NCBI RefSeq assembly: GCF_020541325.1
Contig: NZ_CP047399.1
Span: 496,001-560,000 of the forward strand
Direction: 5' to 3'
Length of the DNA stretch: 64,000 nucleotides
From: Candidatus Vallotia laricis
GTDB lineage: Bacteria > Pseudomonadota > Gammaproteobacteria > Burkholderiales > Burkholderiaceae
Shown here: in pieces, positions 9,279 through 18,746 of the stretch
How the letters are laid out: every line of letters starts with the position of its first letter
Numbering within the stretch: position 1 is the stretch's first letter
Notes under the pieces: generated by a model
The model's input: the letters and a program-made list of their open reading frames with translations, nothing else
What the model was told of the DNA's origin: nothing
Database searches by the model: none
Position numbers and translations under genes: made by a program

Positions 9279-10802
9279 TTACATAGCTATAATCGGAATT
9301 TCACTAATTCTGGCTCTCCATTTTTGGGGCCCAGTTTGATGAATCGATATACCATTGGAATCTATTGCTACAGTAACCGGCATGTCTTGGACCTCAAACT
9401 CATAAATAGCCTCCATTCCAAGTTCCTTAAACGCAAGTATACGCGAGCTACGGATTGCCTTAGACACAAGGTACGCAGCTCCCCCAACTGCTATTAGATA
9501 GGCTGCTTTATGTTTTTTAATTGCATCGATTGTTTCCCGTCCACGTTCGGCTTTACCAATCATGGCTAGGAGGCCAGTTTGATTGAGCATAATTTCGGTG
9601 AACATATCCATCCGAGACGAAGTCGTTGGCCCGGCAGGTCCAACGACTTCGTCTCGGACAGGATCAACCGGGCCAACATAATAAATTATACGATTCCTAA
9701 AATCTACAGGAAGCGGTCGGCTATCGGCGAGTAGATCTGCTATACGCTTGTGTGCGACATCACGTCCAGTGAGTATCTTGCCTGAGAGCAATAGCATCTG
9801 GCCAACTTTCCACGAGGTCACCTGCTCCCGTGTTAGCATATCAAGGTTGACACGCTGGCTAGTTCCGATATTTGGCTTCCAGTGCACATTAGGCCAGGAT
9901 TTTAGCAAGGGTGGATCTAACCGAGCACTGCCGGTCCCATCAAGAGTAAAATGTATATGTCGCGTCGCTGCACAATTTGGAATAATTGCAATTGGCTTGC
10001 TAGCCGCGTGCGTTGGTGCCGCTACAATCTTCACATCTAGCACAGTCGATAAGCCACCTAACCCTTGCGCACCAATGCCTAGCATATTAACTTTTTCATA
10101 TAGTTCGATGCGAAGCGACTCAATCCAGTTACACGGTCCGCGGGAAATTACATCCTGGATGTTAATCGGCTGCATGAGGGATTCTTTTGCCATCAACATT
10201 GCTTTTTCAGCAGTGCCGCCAATGCCAATTCCAAGCATGCCTGGCGGGCACCATCCAGCACCCATTATCGGTACAGTCTTTAGCACCCAGTCGATAATTG
10301 AATCAGAAGGATTTAACATCGAGAACTGCGACTTATTCTCTGAGCCACCACCCTTGGCTATTATCTGTAAGTCAAGGGTATTACCCGTAACGATCTCGTA
10401 ATGGATTACCGCTGGTGTGTTATTCTGAGTGTTTTTACGAACACCCTCTGGTGGATTGACAATTGAAGCTCGCAAAATATTATCTGGGTGTGTGTAGCTG
10501 CGCCGCACACCTTCATTAATCATATCTGTCACGCTCATCGTCGCGCCATCCCAGCGAACACCCATTCCTACCTTTACGAATACCGTAACAATACCAGTAT
10601 CCTGACAGATTGGACGATGTCCCTCAGCAGACATCCGACTATTGGTAAGGATCTGTGCGATCGCATCTTTTGCTGCTATGCTTCGCTCGCGCTCATAGGC
10701 TCGGCCTAGCGCCTGAATATAGTCAGTAGGATGATAGTAGCTGATATATTGCAATGCATCAGCTATGCTTTGGATTAAGTCTTCCTGCTGGATGACTATC
10801 AT
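9279..10802 (-). CDS. fumA: Class I (iron-sulfur) fumarate hydratase
   Basis: Catalyses fumarate to malate in the TCA cycle using an oxygen-sensitive 4Fe-4S cluster. The protein has 507 residues. Cluster cysteines are visible as C66 (RPICQDTG), C185 (GAGWCPPGML) and C277 (IPNCAATRHIHF). The N-terminal alpha domain and C-terminal beta domain (VRDEVVGPAGPTTSSRMDMF, then GKAERG) are both complete. The conserved VRDEVVGPAGPTTSSRM segment is encoded by a perfect 19-bp inverted repeat (9611-9658), yet the protein motif is intact. It lies 60 bp after yqhA and 99 bp before bfr. The grouping of an Fe-S enzyme with an iron store is suggestive but not proof of co-regulation. Confidence 0.96.
   Translation of the reverse strand: MIVIQQEDLIQSIADALQYISYYHPTDYIQALGRAYERERSIAAKDAIAQILTNSRMSAEGHRPICQDTGIVTVFVKVGMGVRWDGATMSVTDMINEGVRRSYTHPDNILRASIVNPPEGVRKNTQNNTPAVIHYEIVTGNTLDLQIIAKGGGSENKSQFSMLNPSDSIIDWVLKTVPIMGAGWCPPGMLGIGIGGTAEKAMLMAKESLMQPINIQDVISRGPCNWIESLRIELYEKVNMLGIGAQGLGGLSTVLDVKIVAAPTHAASKPIAIIPNCAATRHIHFTLDGTGSARLDPPLLKSWPNVHWKPNIGTSQRVNLDMLTREQVTSWKVGQMLLLSGKILTGRDVAHKRIADLLADSRPLPVDFRNRIIYYVGPVDPVRDEVVGPAGPTTSSRMDMFTEIMLNQTGLLAMIGKAERGRETIDAIKKHKAAYLIAVGGAAYLVSKAIRSSRILAFKELGMEAIYEFEVQDMPVTVAIDSNGISIHQTGPQKWRARISEIPIIAM
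9611..9658. repeat. Perfect 19-bp inverted repeat inside fumA
   Basis: Positions 9611-9629 are the exact reverse complement of 9640-9658 with a ten-base loop. On the coding strand it spans the conserved beta-domain motif around GPAGPTT. Frame and length are preserved. The arms are not shared with any other repeat in the window. Confidence 0.97.
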
Positions 10803-10862
10803 AGTAGTTTTTGATGAAAGATGCCGCGTCAGTGAGCGGCGAAATACACGCTTAATCGTTAA

Positions 10863-11423
10863 TCAAAGTGTTGACTGGATAGAAGTATGCGATGTATGTG
10901 ATGTAAGTCGATCTACCCAAGCCATCACAAGCGCTGATAACAAGAACGTGATGTGAATTAGCACCTGCCACATCACTGCCTGCGATGAATGCTGGTCAGG
11001 ATCAATAAAGGTCTTAAGCAAATGAATAGAGGAAATGCTAATTAGCGCCATCGATAGTTTAACCTTTAAGACACCAGCATTAACATGGTCAAGCCACTCT
11101 GGTTCGTCTGGGTGACCCTCTAGACCCAGTCGCGATACGAACGTTTCATAGCCACCAATGATTACCATAATCAGTAAATTTGAGATCATCACCACATCAA
11201 TTAGACCGAGTACTACGAGCATGACATTCGTTTCGGTTAGCAAGGCTGCATGCGATAATAGGTTCCAGAGCTCCTTTAAAAACAGGAAGACGTAGATAGC
11301 CTGCGCGAGAATCAAGCCTAAATACAGTGGTAATTGTAACCAGCGACTACAAAAAATCAGCGATGGCAGTAAGCGCATACAGTGCGGCCTAGATGGAAAA
11401 AATAGCTGGTGACTAGAGGTCAT
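10863..11423 (-). CDS. yqhA: UPF0114 / YqhA-type inner membrane protein
   Basis: A 186-residue membrane protein of the UPF0114 family, whose function is not known to me. Hydrophobic segments lie around residues 27-50 (LPLYLGLILAQAIYVFLF), 65-90 (VMLVVLGLIDVVMISNLLIM), 125-140 (KLSMALISISSIHLL) and 150-170 (VLIHITFLLSALVMAWVD). The family-typical GGYETFVSRL motif follows the second segment, with a GHPDEPEWLDHVNAGVLKVKL loop after it. It is the first gene of the minus-strand set reading into fumA, with 60 bp between. The start with a polar N-terminus (about 25 residues) may be later than annotated. Confidence 0.88.
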   Translation of the reverse strand: MTSSHQLFFPSRPHCMRLLPSLIFCSRWLQLPLYLGLILAQAIYVFLFLKELWNLLSHAALLTETNVMLVVLGLIDVVMISNLLIMVIIGGYETFVSRLGLEGHPDEPEWLDHVNAGVLKVKLSMALISISSIHLLKTFIDPDQHSSQAVMWQVLIHITFLLSALVMAWVDRLTSHTSHTSIQSTL

Positions 11424-13212
11424 TATGCAGTAAAACTGTGCTTACAGATTATGCAGACGGCAGCAAAAACGATAGGGTCGAGTTTTAAAACTTGGTTATT
11501 GTAACTGCGTCCTAGAAAAATTGCTGCGCGCAGCCGCGCTGCTTAAGTGCATGATAGGGCCCGTTTGGATACCGAGCTTGGCATATATGTTGAACGACTT
11601 TGAATCTATGGAGATTTATTTATTGATTTCTGAGGGTAAATTTGATATTACCATCAAATTTCTTACAGGGTCATCATTTTAGAGCTCACCGGAGGTGCTG
11701 ACAAGCATAAGATCGTCGTTAGTGCACTGGCATTTCTTATTCCCCCATTACAGGGTAGAGGAGCAGTATTTAGATACCCCCGGATCATTCCACTAGCGAG
11801 CCGTATGTTTATTTGCGTGCAAGAAAACTTTAACTACAGTAGCTGTTATATCATTAATCGATACTGATAAGAACACATTAAATGGCATTAGATAATAAGT
11901 CTAAATGCATCTAATACGCTGCTCTACTAATAGTTTAGAGGGGGAGCTTAACAATTTACAGAGCGCTTTTCTCCAGAACCATATGCAGCATGCTGAAGTA
12001 TACAATTTGGGGGGGGCAAAATTCTTTAATAAAAATTTATTGATGTTAGCTCTAGTGATTATTAATAATCTATTTTCGATGAAAATATGCAATATAGTGA
12101 AGACTATATTGAGAAGATTATATTACTGTAAAACGCGAGTATGCACTGTATGTGCTAATAGCTAGATCACATTTTCAATGTACCAGAAATAGTTTGTATG
12201 ACAAATATTACTGTTGACTCTGCTTACTAGATGCTTTTAATAAAACTACGTGGTGCGGGTATAAGTCTAGAACTATCTCGACTTTCTTATATAGATTATA
12301 TATACCAATATAATCAGAGTTCGTACCACTACATCGATCTTATTAGTCATGTCATACATATTCTTTACGTAAGTAGATCGCATACGATTTCCTTGGGCCG
12401 ATATTTGGATTACCTTTTAGAATTTTTCCCATGAATCTTTTAAATAGTTACTAAGTTGAGTAATCTGGAGTACTAATCTTTTATTAAAAAAGATCGTTTC
12501 TCTTGCCTTGAATAGTAGTTCAACAAATCAATAGTAGTATTTAGATTCGAAATTTTGTGTCGCTGTCTATAGATTTATTGATAATCCGGCTTGGAGTCAA
12601 AGACCCATTAGAGGACAACCTGAAGCTTTTTGCGAAAAAGAAAGTCTATTTGAGACACAGAATCTGTCACACTTTGTAGTAAAAACTATCTTTACCGATA
12701 AATAGATAGATAAAGATATATTAGTATCTAATACAGATTAGCAATAAGACATCGGACTATTAAACATAGATTTCCGGTACTCTGGCTGTCGAGTGAATGC
12801 GCTCTGTGATGTTATTGCGCAGTGGTTTATCTCTCATCTAAATTAAAAAACCAGTATTTTGGGAGACTAATTGTGGAGTCTCTTTTTATAGAGAAACTAC
12901 TGCGGCTCATATACATATTTTCCAATTTATAGTTAGTTATACGCGTGCAGGTATAACGCGTAGCGTTATTTCAGCTTTAGGTTAGTATGGACAGCTGCCC
13001 ATAACTCCTAATTCGTACTAGCAAAGTGGTATTATTTGCGATATCTATCTAAAGCGCTAGAATTAAGACTACTTAACCTAAAGATTTTTAGGGAATCTAA
13101 GGAAGAATACCGCAACCTAGACAGGCTGATTAGTACTCTATAAGGCTATTAAGTAGCCTGCATCTTTGTAAAAAAAGCCTTCCAACCCAAGATATTAACT
13201 CACTATATTTCC
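11424..13212. other. Large gene-poor spacer between yqhA and pyrD
   Basis: No intact gene was recognised. A moderately GC-rich patch at about 11690-11850 encodes non-overlapping short frames on both strands that could be gene debris (one reads SPEVLTSIRSSLVHWHF, not identified). Other visible items are a 10-bp palindrome CTGCGCGCAG near 11523, a 9-bp-arm hairpin around 11637-11660, an eight-G run at 12009-12016, and a small hairpin at about 12952-12970. The arginyltransferase/aat genes I would expect upstream of pyrD in Burkholderia were not detected. The remainder is AT-rich. Confidence 0.55.
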
Positions 13213-14265
13213 GTGCTTAGTTTTCTATACCCGTTAGCACGCGCATACCTATTTCGTATAGATGCAGAAACCGCGCATTATTTGACGCTGCGCTTCCTGA
13301 ATGCAGCTGTCCACGCCGGATTTGCATGTTGCTTTGCTGAACATGTTCGAGATTCGCCTCGCACAGTAATGGGCTTAATATTTCCGAATTGTGTGGGGCT
13401 TGCCGCTGGCTTAGATAAAAACGGAGACTACATCAACGGGTTAGCGGCGCTCGGATTTGGTTTTATTGAAATTGGCACAGTGACGCCGCGCCCACAACCA
13501 GGCAATCCTCGAGCACGACTATTTCGACTACCGCAGGTTGATGCCTTAATTAATAGAATGGGCTTCAATAATCGTGGTGTCGATGCCCTCATCACTAATC
13601 TGAAGGATACATGTTATCGAGGCATTCTAGGCCTAAACATCGGCAAGAACGCCGATACACCAATCGATCATGCAGTCTATGACTATCTATACTGCTTAGA
13701 ACGAGTCTATCCATTTGCCAGCTATATAGCAGTTAATATCTCATCGCCCAATACAAAAAACTTGCGACAGCTTCAAGCTCCAGATGAACTATCTGCTTTA
13801 TTAGGCCTTCTTAAGGGGAAGCAACATCGTCTTGCGGATTTTTACGGTAGGTGGGTTCCACTAGCACTGAAAATCGCACCAGACCTAGATGACGAACAAA
13901 TAAAATTGCTCGCAGATACGTTAATAAAGCACCGAATCGATGGCGTCATCGCAACTAATACGACGATATCCCGTACGGGAGTGCAAAGTTTACCCTATAG
14001 CGGCGAAGACGGCGGGCTATCTGGTCGACCGCTATTTAATCCATCCAATCGAGTCATTCAAAAATTACACGCGCAATTAGGGGGAGCTATACCGATTATT
14101 GGCGCAGGAGGAATTTTAAGCGGCGAAGACGCAAATACAAAGCTTGCGGTTGGTGCGGCGTTAGTCCAAATTTATACCGGCCTAATCTACCGAGGACCGA
14201 AGCTAGTAAGCGAATGCATTCGTGCCACCGCTGACTATTACGACTCACGTATAGTAAAGTTTTAA
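13213..14265 (+). CDS. pyrD: Dihydroorotate dehydrogenase (quinone, class 2)
   Basis: Membrane-associated FMN enzyme of pyrimidine synthesis that oxidises dihydroorotate to orotate with quinone as acceptor. The 350-residue protein has the class 2 N-terminal helix ([18 protein letters not shown]), [14 protein letters not shown], the [19 protein letters not shown] block, the active-site serine region [28 protein letters not shown] and the FMN phosphate site [11 protein letters not shown]. The start is a GTG at 13213, with no ATG closer to the family N-terminus MxSLYPLARA. It stands alone between two large spacers. Confidence 0.96.
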   Translation: MLSFLYPLARAYLFRIDAETAHYLTLRFLNAAVHAGFACCFAEHVRDSPRTVMGLIFPNCVGLAAGLDKNGDYINGLAALGFGFIEIGTVTPRPQPGNPRARLFRLPQVDALINRMGFNNRGVDALITNLKDTCYRGILGLNIGKNADTPIDHAVYDYLYCLERVYPFASYIAVNISSPNTKNLRQLQAPDELSALLGLLKGKQHRLADFYGRWVPLALKIAPDLDDEQIKLLADTLIKHRIDGVIATNTTISRTGVQSLPYSGEDGGLSGRPLFNPSNRVIQKLHAQLGGAIPIIGAGGILSGEDANTKLAVGAALVQIYTGLIYRGPKLVSECIRATADYYDSRIVKF

Positions 14266-14645
14266 GTTGTGGTTTTTAGCATAAGTTCTTCTTGTGTCAC
14301 TATCCACTAAAAGAAAAAACGATCAATTCAGTAAAAAACGATTTTTGCTAGTTTGAATCGATTAATAATTTAAAAGAAAAAGGAGATCGGCGTAAGTTTA
14401 GGCTTAATCTAAAATAGATACTACCAGTATAGTAGGAATCTCAAGGTAAAAAATCTACTCTAGCACGTCTTAGTATCTAAGCAACTATCTATAAATCGCA
14501 TTACATGGTGTTTAAGTTATTAATGATATAAATGCGCAACTAGAAGAAAATGGAACGTTGTCAAATATTCAAATATTTCTAATAAGTGGTTTGATATTTA
14601 TGTAACCTGTAGGTAGGTAGATGACTAATGTCTCGGCTTATATTA

Positions 14646-14700
14646 TGCTAATATGCCGTAGTGCCTGTTGCTCGTACGGCATATTAGCAATAGGCACTAC
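14646..14700. repeat. Two overlapping, mutually exclusive inverted repeats
   Basis: Positions 14646-14660 pair perfectly with 14675-14689 (15 bp, 14-nt loop). Positions 14658-14671 pair with 14687-14700 over 14 positions, with one G-U. The pairings share bases, so as RNA they would be alternatives, or parts of a pseudoknot-like fold. Confidence 0.9.
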
Positions 14701-14868
14701 TATCAATGTGTTTAGGCTAGCTAGCAGCCTTATTCATAGAACACTGCTTTTTGCGAAAATTTTTTTGTTTACTATGATCGTCATCTATCAAGCGTAGGAA
14801 TGAAACTGGATTCAACCCTGGCTATAGTATTATAGCATTTGGAAATGTTTGTCCTACTCATGAAAGCA

Positions 14869-14900
14869 TGTGCATGCAATCCTGAGGGATTGCATGCACA
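14869..14900. repeat. Perfect 14-bp inverted repeat
   Basis: Positions 14869-14882 are the reverse complement of 14887-14900 around the four-base loop TGAG. It is intergenic, with no T-run on either side. Confidence 0.95.
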
Positions 14901-14930
14901 GAAATGGATCACTGTAATATAGCAGGTTTC

Positions 14931-14996
14931 CTATTAGCAGACACTACGTAGCCTCTCCAGGATGCACCGTGTACTGCATCCAGGCTTGTCTAATAG
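14931..14996. repeat. Long hairpin: 22-nt 3' arm fully paired, three bulges on the 5' arm
   Basis: The contiguous 3' arm 14975-14996 is complementary to four blocks of the 5' arm: 14931-14936, 14940-14943, 14950-14954 and 14960-14966. Unpaired insertions GCA, CTACGT and CTCCA lie between the blocks. The apical loop is 14967-14974. All 22 bases of the 3' arm pair. It could be an aged palindrome that gained insertions on one arm, or a structured RNA. Confidence 0.85.
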
Positions 14997-15019
14997 ACTA
15001 ATTGGTCTTGTCAAAATAC

Positions 15020-15065
15020 CGCACTCGTCTCGGTAATTACCGAGACTGAACTCTTATGCAGTGCG
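15020..15065. repeat. Perfect 20-bp palindrome inside an outer 6-bp stem
   Basis: Positions 15027-15046 form a loopless 20-bp palindrome (GTCTCGGTAA with TTACCGAGAC). Outside it CGCACT (15020-15025) pairs with AGTGCG (15060-15065). It is intergenic. Confidence 0.9.
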
Positions 15066-16012
15066 AAAGAAGTAATTGCTACTACATATCAGTCGATGCC
15101 GCTTTATATTGACGTGATAGGTATATACTGTGCGTGTGCTGTATACTTGAGAGGTTTTAAACAGTCTCAAAGACTATTTAGCGCTTCCTGTACGGCACTA
15201 AGTGTAAGCTATTAGTGCCAGCAGCAATTTTATCTTCCCAGAGTGCTCTAACATAATATTATCAAGTATCTCTAGATAATACGTTATTTCCAAAAATGCT
15301 ACATGAATCTTGCATAGCATAAAAGCTTTGTCAGTGAAAAAGAAATGATTGTTCTGTATCAGATTACATCGCTAGTAGCACTAGCATAGAAAGCAATAAC
15401 AATTAGCAAAATAATTCTGCTTATCTATTGCAAGCGTGAAGTGGTTGCTGGGCATCAGCTTAAAACTATTAGCTTCTAACTTTCATTATTTAGCATTGTG
15501 CCAGTATACTTAAAGTTGGTGTTGCGATATCCCAGGGTTTATTGCTATGTCGCGCCGTGCCTAAACCTATAGTAATTACCGCTAGCTTATATTTAGCTAA
15601 ATATATACTGATTCAGTATACTATGTCACAAGAATTCCTCTAACAAGATTTTGTTTGAAAACGAGAGATTATTGGAGCTCAAGATACTATAAAAATATAG
15701 TACACGCTTAATCTGGAAAGTAGATGTTTTTACGTTTTTAGATTATATAGCGTACCGCTTAGGTCAATATCTTCTGGAAATTTTCGAGTGCTGATCTTCA
15801 AATTTGTAAAATTTGGACTATCTGCAAAGTTTTAAAAAGCGACTTTATTGTATTGAGATCGTACATATGATATGTCTAAATCAAGTGAGCATGCCTATTT
15901 TCCTAAAAATTAGGATAACTATAAGCAATTACTAATTGTTTTGATTATAAGAGTTCAACTCTGGTTGTATAACATTACATGTAGTACGGAAAAGACTCGT
16001 ACCTTAGTGAAA

Positions 16013-16534
16013 TCAATTGTTATCTTTAGGTATGTGCAATGCTCGAAGATGATTTCGTCGTTCGACAAAGAACTGGCTGAGCTGACGTGAGCATTCATTT
16101 GCTAGCACACCACCACTTACACTCGCGTGATGATTTAACTTGGGGTGAGCGAAGACGTCTACTACACTACCGCACACACCTGTTTTTAAATTAAAAGTAC
16201 CAAATACCACGCGCGCAATGCGTGCATGTATAATCGCGCCGGCACACATTAAACATGGCTCAAGCGTTACGTATAGTTCGCATTTCGGCATTCTATAATT
16301 AGATAACGTACGAGCAGCTTTGCGAAGCGCGACCATCTCCGCATGCGCAGATGGATCATGATTTCTAATTGACTGATTAAATCCGTGCGAAATAACTTCA
16401 TCGCCACGCACAATCACAGCACCTACTGGCACTTCGTCAATTTCATAGGCTTGACGTGCAGTGGTATACGCTAACGTCATAAAATAGGTATCTCTAGCCA
16501 ACAAACTCTCTGTAGATAGACTGCTATTACGCAT
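16013..16534 (-). CDS. tadA: tRNA-specific adenosine deaminase
   Basis: Deaminates the wobble adenosine of tRNA-Arg(ACG) to inosine. The 173-residue protein has the zinc and catalytic motif HAEMVALRKA (H and E of the HAE triad) and the PCLMCAGA (PCxxC) motif, plus PVGAVIV and the C-terminal FF-E-RR pattern found in bacterial TadA. Length is normal. It is isolated between two large spacers, so any Burkholderia operon context has been lost. No lesion was seen. Confidence 0.95.
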   Translation of the reverse strand: MRNSSLSTESLLARDTYFMTLAYTTARQAYEIDEVPVGAVIVRGDEVISHGFNQSIRNHDPSAHAEMVALRKAARTLSNYRMPKCELYVTLEPCLMCAGAIIHARIARVVFGTFNLKTGVCGSVVDVFAHPKLNHHASVSGGVLANECSRQLSQFFVERRNHLRALHIPKDNN

Positions 16535-18746
16535 ACAAGCTTTTTATGAAGATGTGCTACTTAGTTAAGTGATATCCGGAAATTGATACGGGAATGTATG
16601 TCAATGGTACTAAATTTCATCGAAATTTAAACCCTTATCATGCGAGTAGTAATAGAGTGAGTCTTCTATTGTGATAATTAACCGCTCTAGCCACACGTGC
16701 GGTAATTCAATACTTAGACCCAGCAAGGCAATCAAGATGATGATAATTCTGCATACCTTCTGACATAGAACTTTTATAGTTAATCCCGCTGCCTAGTAGT
16801 TCGGGTCACTTACTAACATCATAATCTGACACGGGCATGCTAGTTTAGATGAGCAGCCAAACGAGGATTTTCAGCATATAGTCAATTATGTCAAAATTGC
16901 GCTAACGTATAGTTCGAAAGATTCAGTATCCCTAGAAGGGTAGTCTCGCTGAATTGGTGTATGGAGTATGGTAAGTAGCAACGACAATACGTCAATCTTT
17001 TGTGCAATTGCGTAACATATTAGTTAGCCGTAAGATGCACTAGGGCATATAGCGAATTCTTTCAATTTACCTAGTCTCTGCATAATGTGGAAGATACACT
17101 CCATCTAGAAGGCACCGACGCAGTCTGCAACCACATAGGTATTTTGATACAGATATGTTGTGCACCGCACGCTAGGTCCCGCTAAAGGTGATTGTGATCG
17201 CGCACTCTATACTGCTCGTAATCGCCCACACAAGCCTGCACACAGATTCGCTAGCATAATCGCTTAAGAGATTCTAACGGATACTTCAAACGATTGTAGT
17301 TCAAGCGCCTCTAGTAGCATCCGATCATTAGATCTCTATTGTTGCAAAGATAGTAGTTTGGGAATCTCATGCAAAATAATACAATTTTATTATTCTGCAT
17401 TCATAGTCGCATACGATCTTCGTAGCACTTTCAAGCCTGATTCGGGCTTAATTAGCAGGATCTCTGAATCGTATCAGCGGCACGTGCTAGTCAATATGCG
17501 TGGCGTCAAGTATCAAGTAAATAAAGTAAAAAATTCTTACTTAAGTAACGAGCCAATGAGAATGCGCACACTAAATCGTGCATAGATTTTTCATCAGTAG
17601 TACGAAAACCCTAGTTTTTTGTAGGGTCTACTTTGAGAGAGGGCTATCTCTCGATGTTTATAATATACGTTAACAATCACAACCAATATTATAACGGCTA
17701 ACGGATATGTGTCGTGGAATAACTAGACCCGGTAAGAATCTGGTGATTACTCCAGTCTAGTGCATACAAGATGCTTTTAAGGCTTAAAAGAATTCCATAC
17801 TCATGGACGCTAAAGCAGCCTACATCACAGTATTCTGGCATGCAGTCATTATATCTCTTATATAAGAACGAACTCCAAGAACCGTCAATTGATAGAAACA
17901 TTGGGTTGTCTGAGCACCCAATATCGATCTTGCAATCAATACTTACCCATAGGAAATTCTCTAATAAATAGATAATATCTATCTTCGTAATATTAGGCCT
18001 AAATGCATCGCGTTACTCTATCATCCGACTTAAATTTAAAGCGGGTTGATAGTTAGTTTAATAGCTAGTTAAACACAGAATCACACAGGGTGATTGCTAT
18101 GGACCAATGATGAGATCATAAATCCCATAACACCCCCCCTACATAGGGGGGGTGTTATGCCAAGAATCTTGGATAAGTTGCTGCCGAGTAAAGTCCCAAG
18201 AGATAGCCATGCTTTATACGGATCGAACTACTCTGTTTATACCTAGTTCTCCGAACTTAATGATATTTCTCATATCCCGGAAACACCGGTAGTATTATTA
18301 AAATCCCGTTAGATTACACTAATCATAAAATTAGCATGCTAGTCTGCCGTCTAGCAGCCCTCCCCATCTAGATAGGTAATAACAAAGAGATTGTGTCATG
18401 GCTACGGGTTCCATAAAAAAATCGTTGTTTTTGAATCGGTCACTAATATTGCAGATTGCATCCTTTGATGATGCCTCGAGATATGAGGAGCACTCCTACA
18501 GCGCTCACAGCTATTTCTAGAGCGAAATATATTGGGTAACAATTTTTACCCTGCTATCCTCCTATGACTTATATCCTAACAATAGGAACACGCCGCCACA
18601 TATATCATCACAATTTATCTAGACTAAAAACGGACATAACTATCCAAAAACGTACCCGTATATTTACATACTAATCGAGATACTTTCTTATACTCTTTAT
18701 TGTTTCGTTTTCTTAGCTGCCTTTTCGGGAAATATTCCTCAGCTCA
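16535..18746. other. Largest gene-free spacer (about 2.2 kb) between tadA and the photolyase
   Basis: No recognisable gene. A somewhat GC-richer patch at about 17100-17260 may be eroded coding sequence, but neither strand gave an identifiable family. Short open frames at about 17358-17585 and 17698-17971 have no family features and overlap on opposite strands, so I treat them as chance. A perfect poly-C/poly-G hairpin at 18126-18159 is listed separately. Confidence 0.55.
18126..18159. repeat. Perfect 15-bp hairpin with a C7 and a G7 arm
   Basis: Positions 18126-18140 (containing seven C) are the reverse complement of 18145-18159 (containing seven G), with loop ACAT. It is intergenic, with no T-run after it. 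Confidence 0.95.

Larger units (their letters stand above)
14266..16012. other. Hairpin-rich spacer between convergent pyrD and tadA
   Basis: No protein-coding relic was recognised. The stretch 14646-15219 contains five separate inverted-repeat structures, listed individually except for a small one at 15194-15219 (8-bp arms, GGCACTAA with TTAGTGCC). Either side is AT-rich with no clear structure. The neighbours converge here, so one or two of the hairpins might end transcripts, but none has a following T-run. Confidence 0.6.

Noticed and set aside
11905-12434. Two short plus-strand frames as possible small genes
   Set aside because: AT-rich, no ribosome-binding site, no recognisable domain; the opposite strand is equally open in part.
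14640-15070. A CRISPR array or REP cluster in the hairpin-rich spacer
   Set aside because: The palindromes differ in sequence and spacing; there is no repeated unit and no cas gene.
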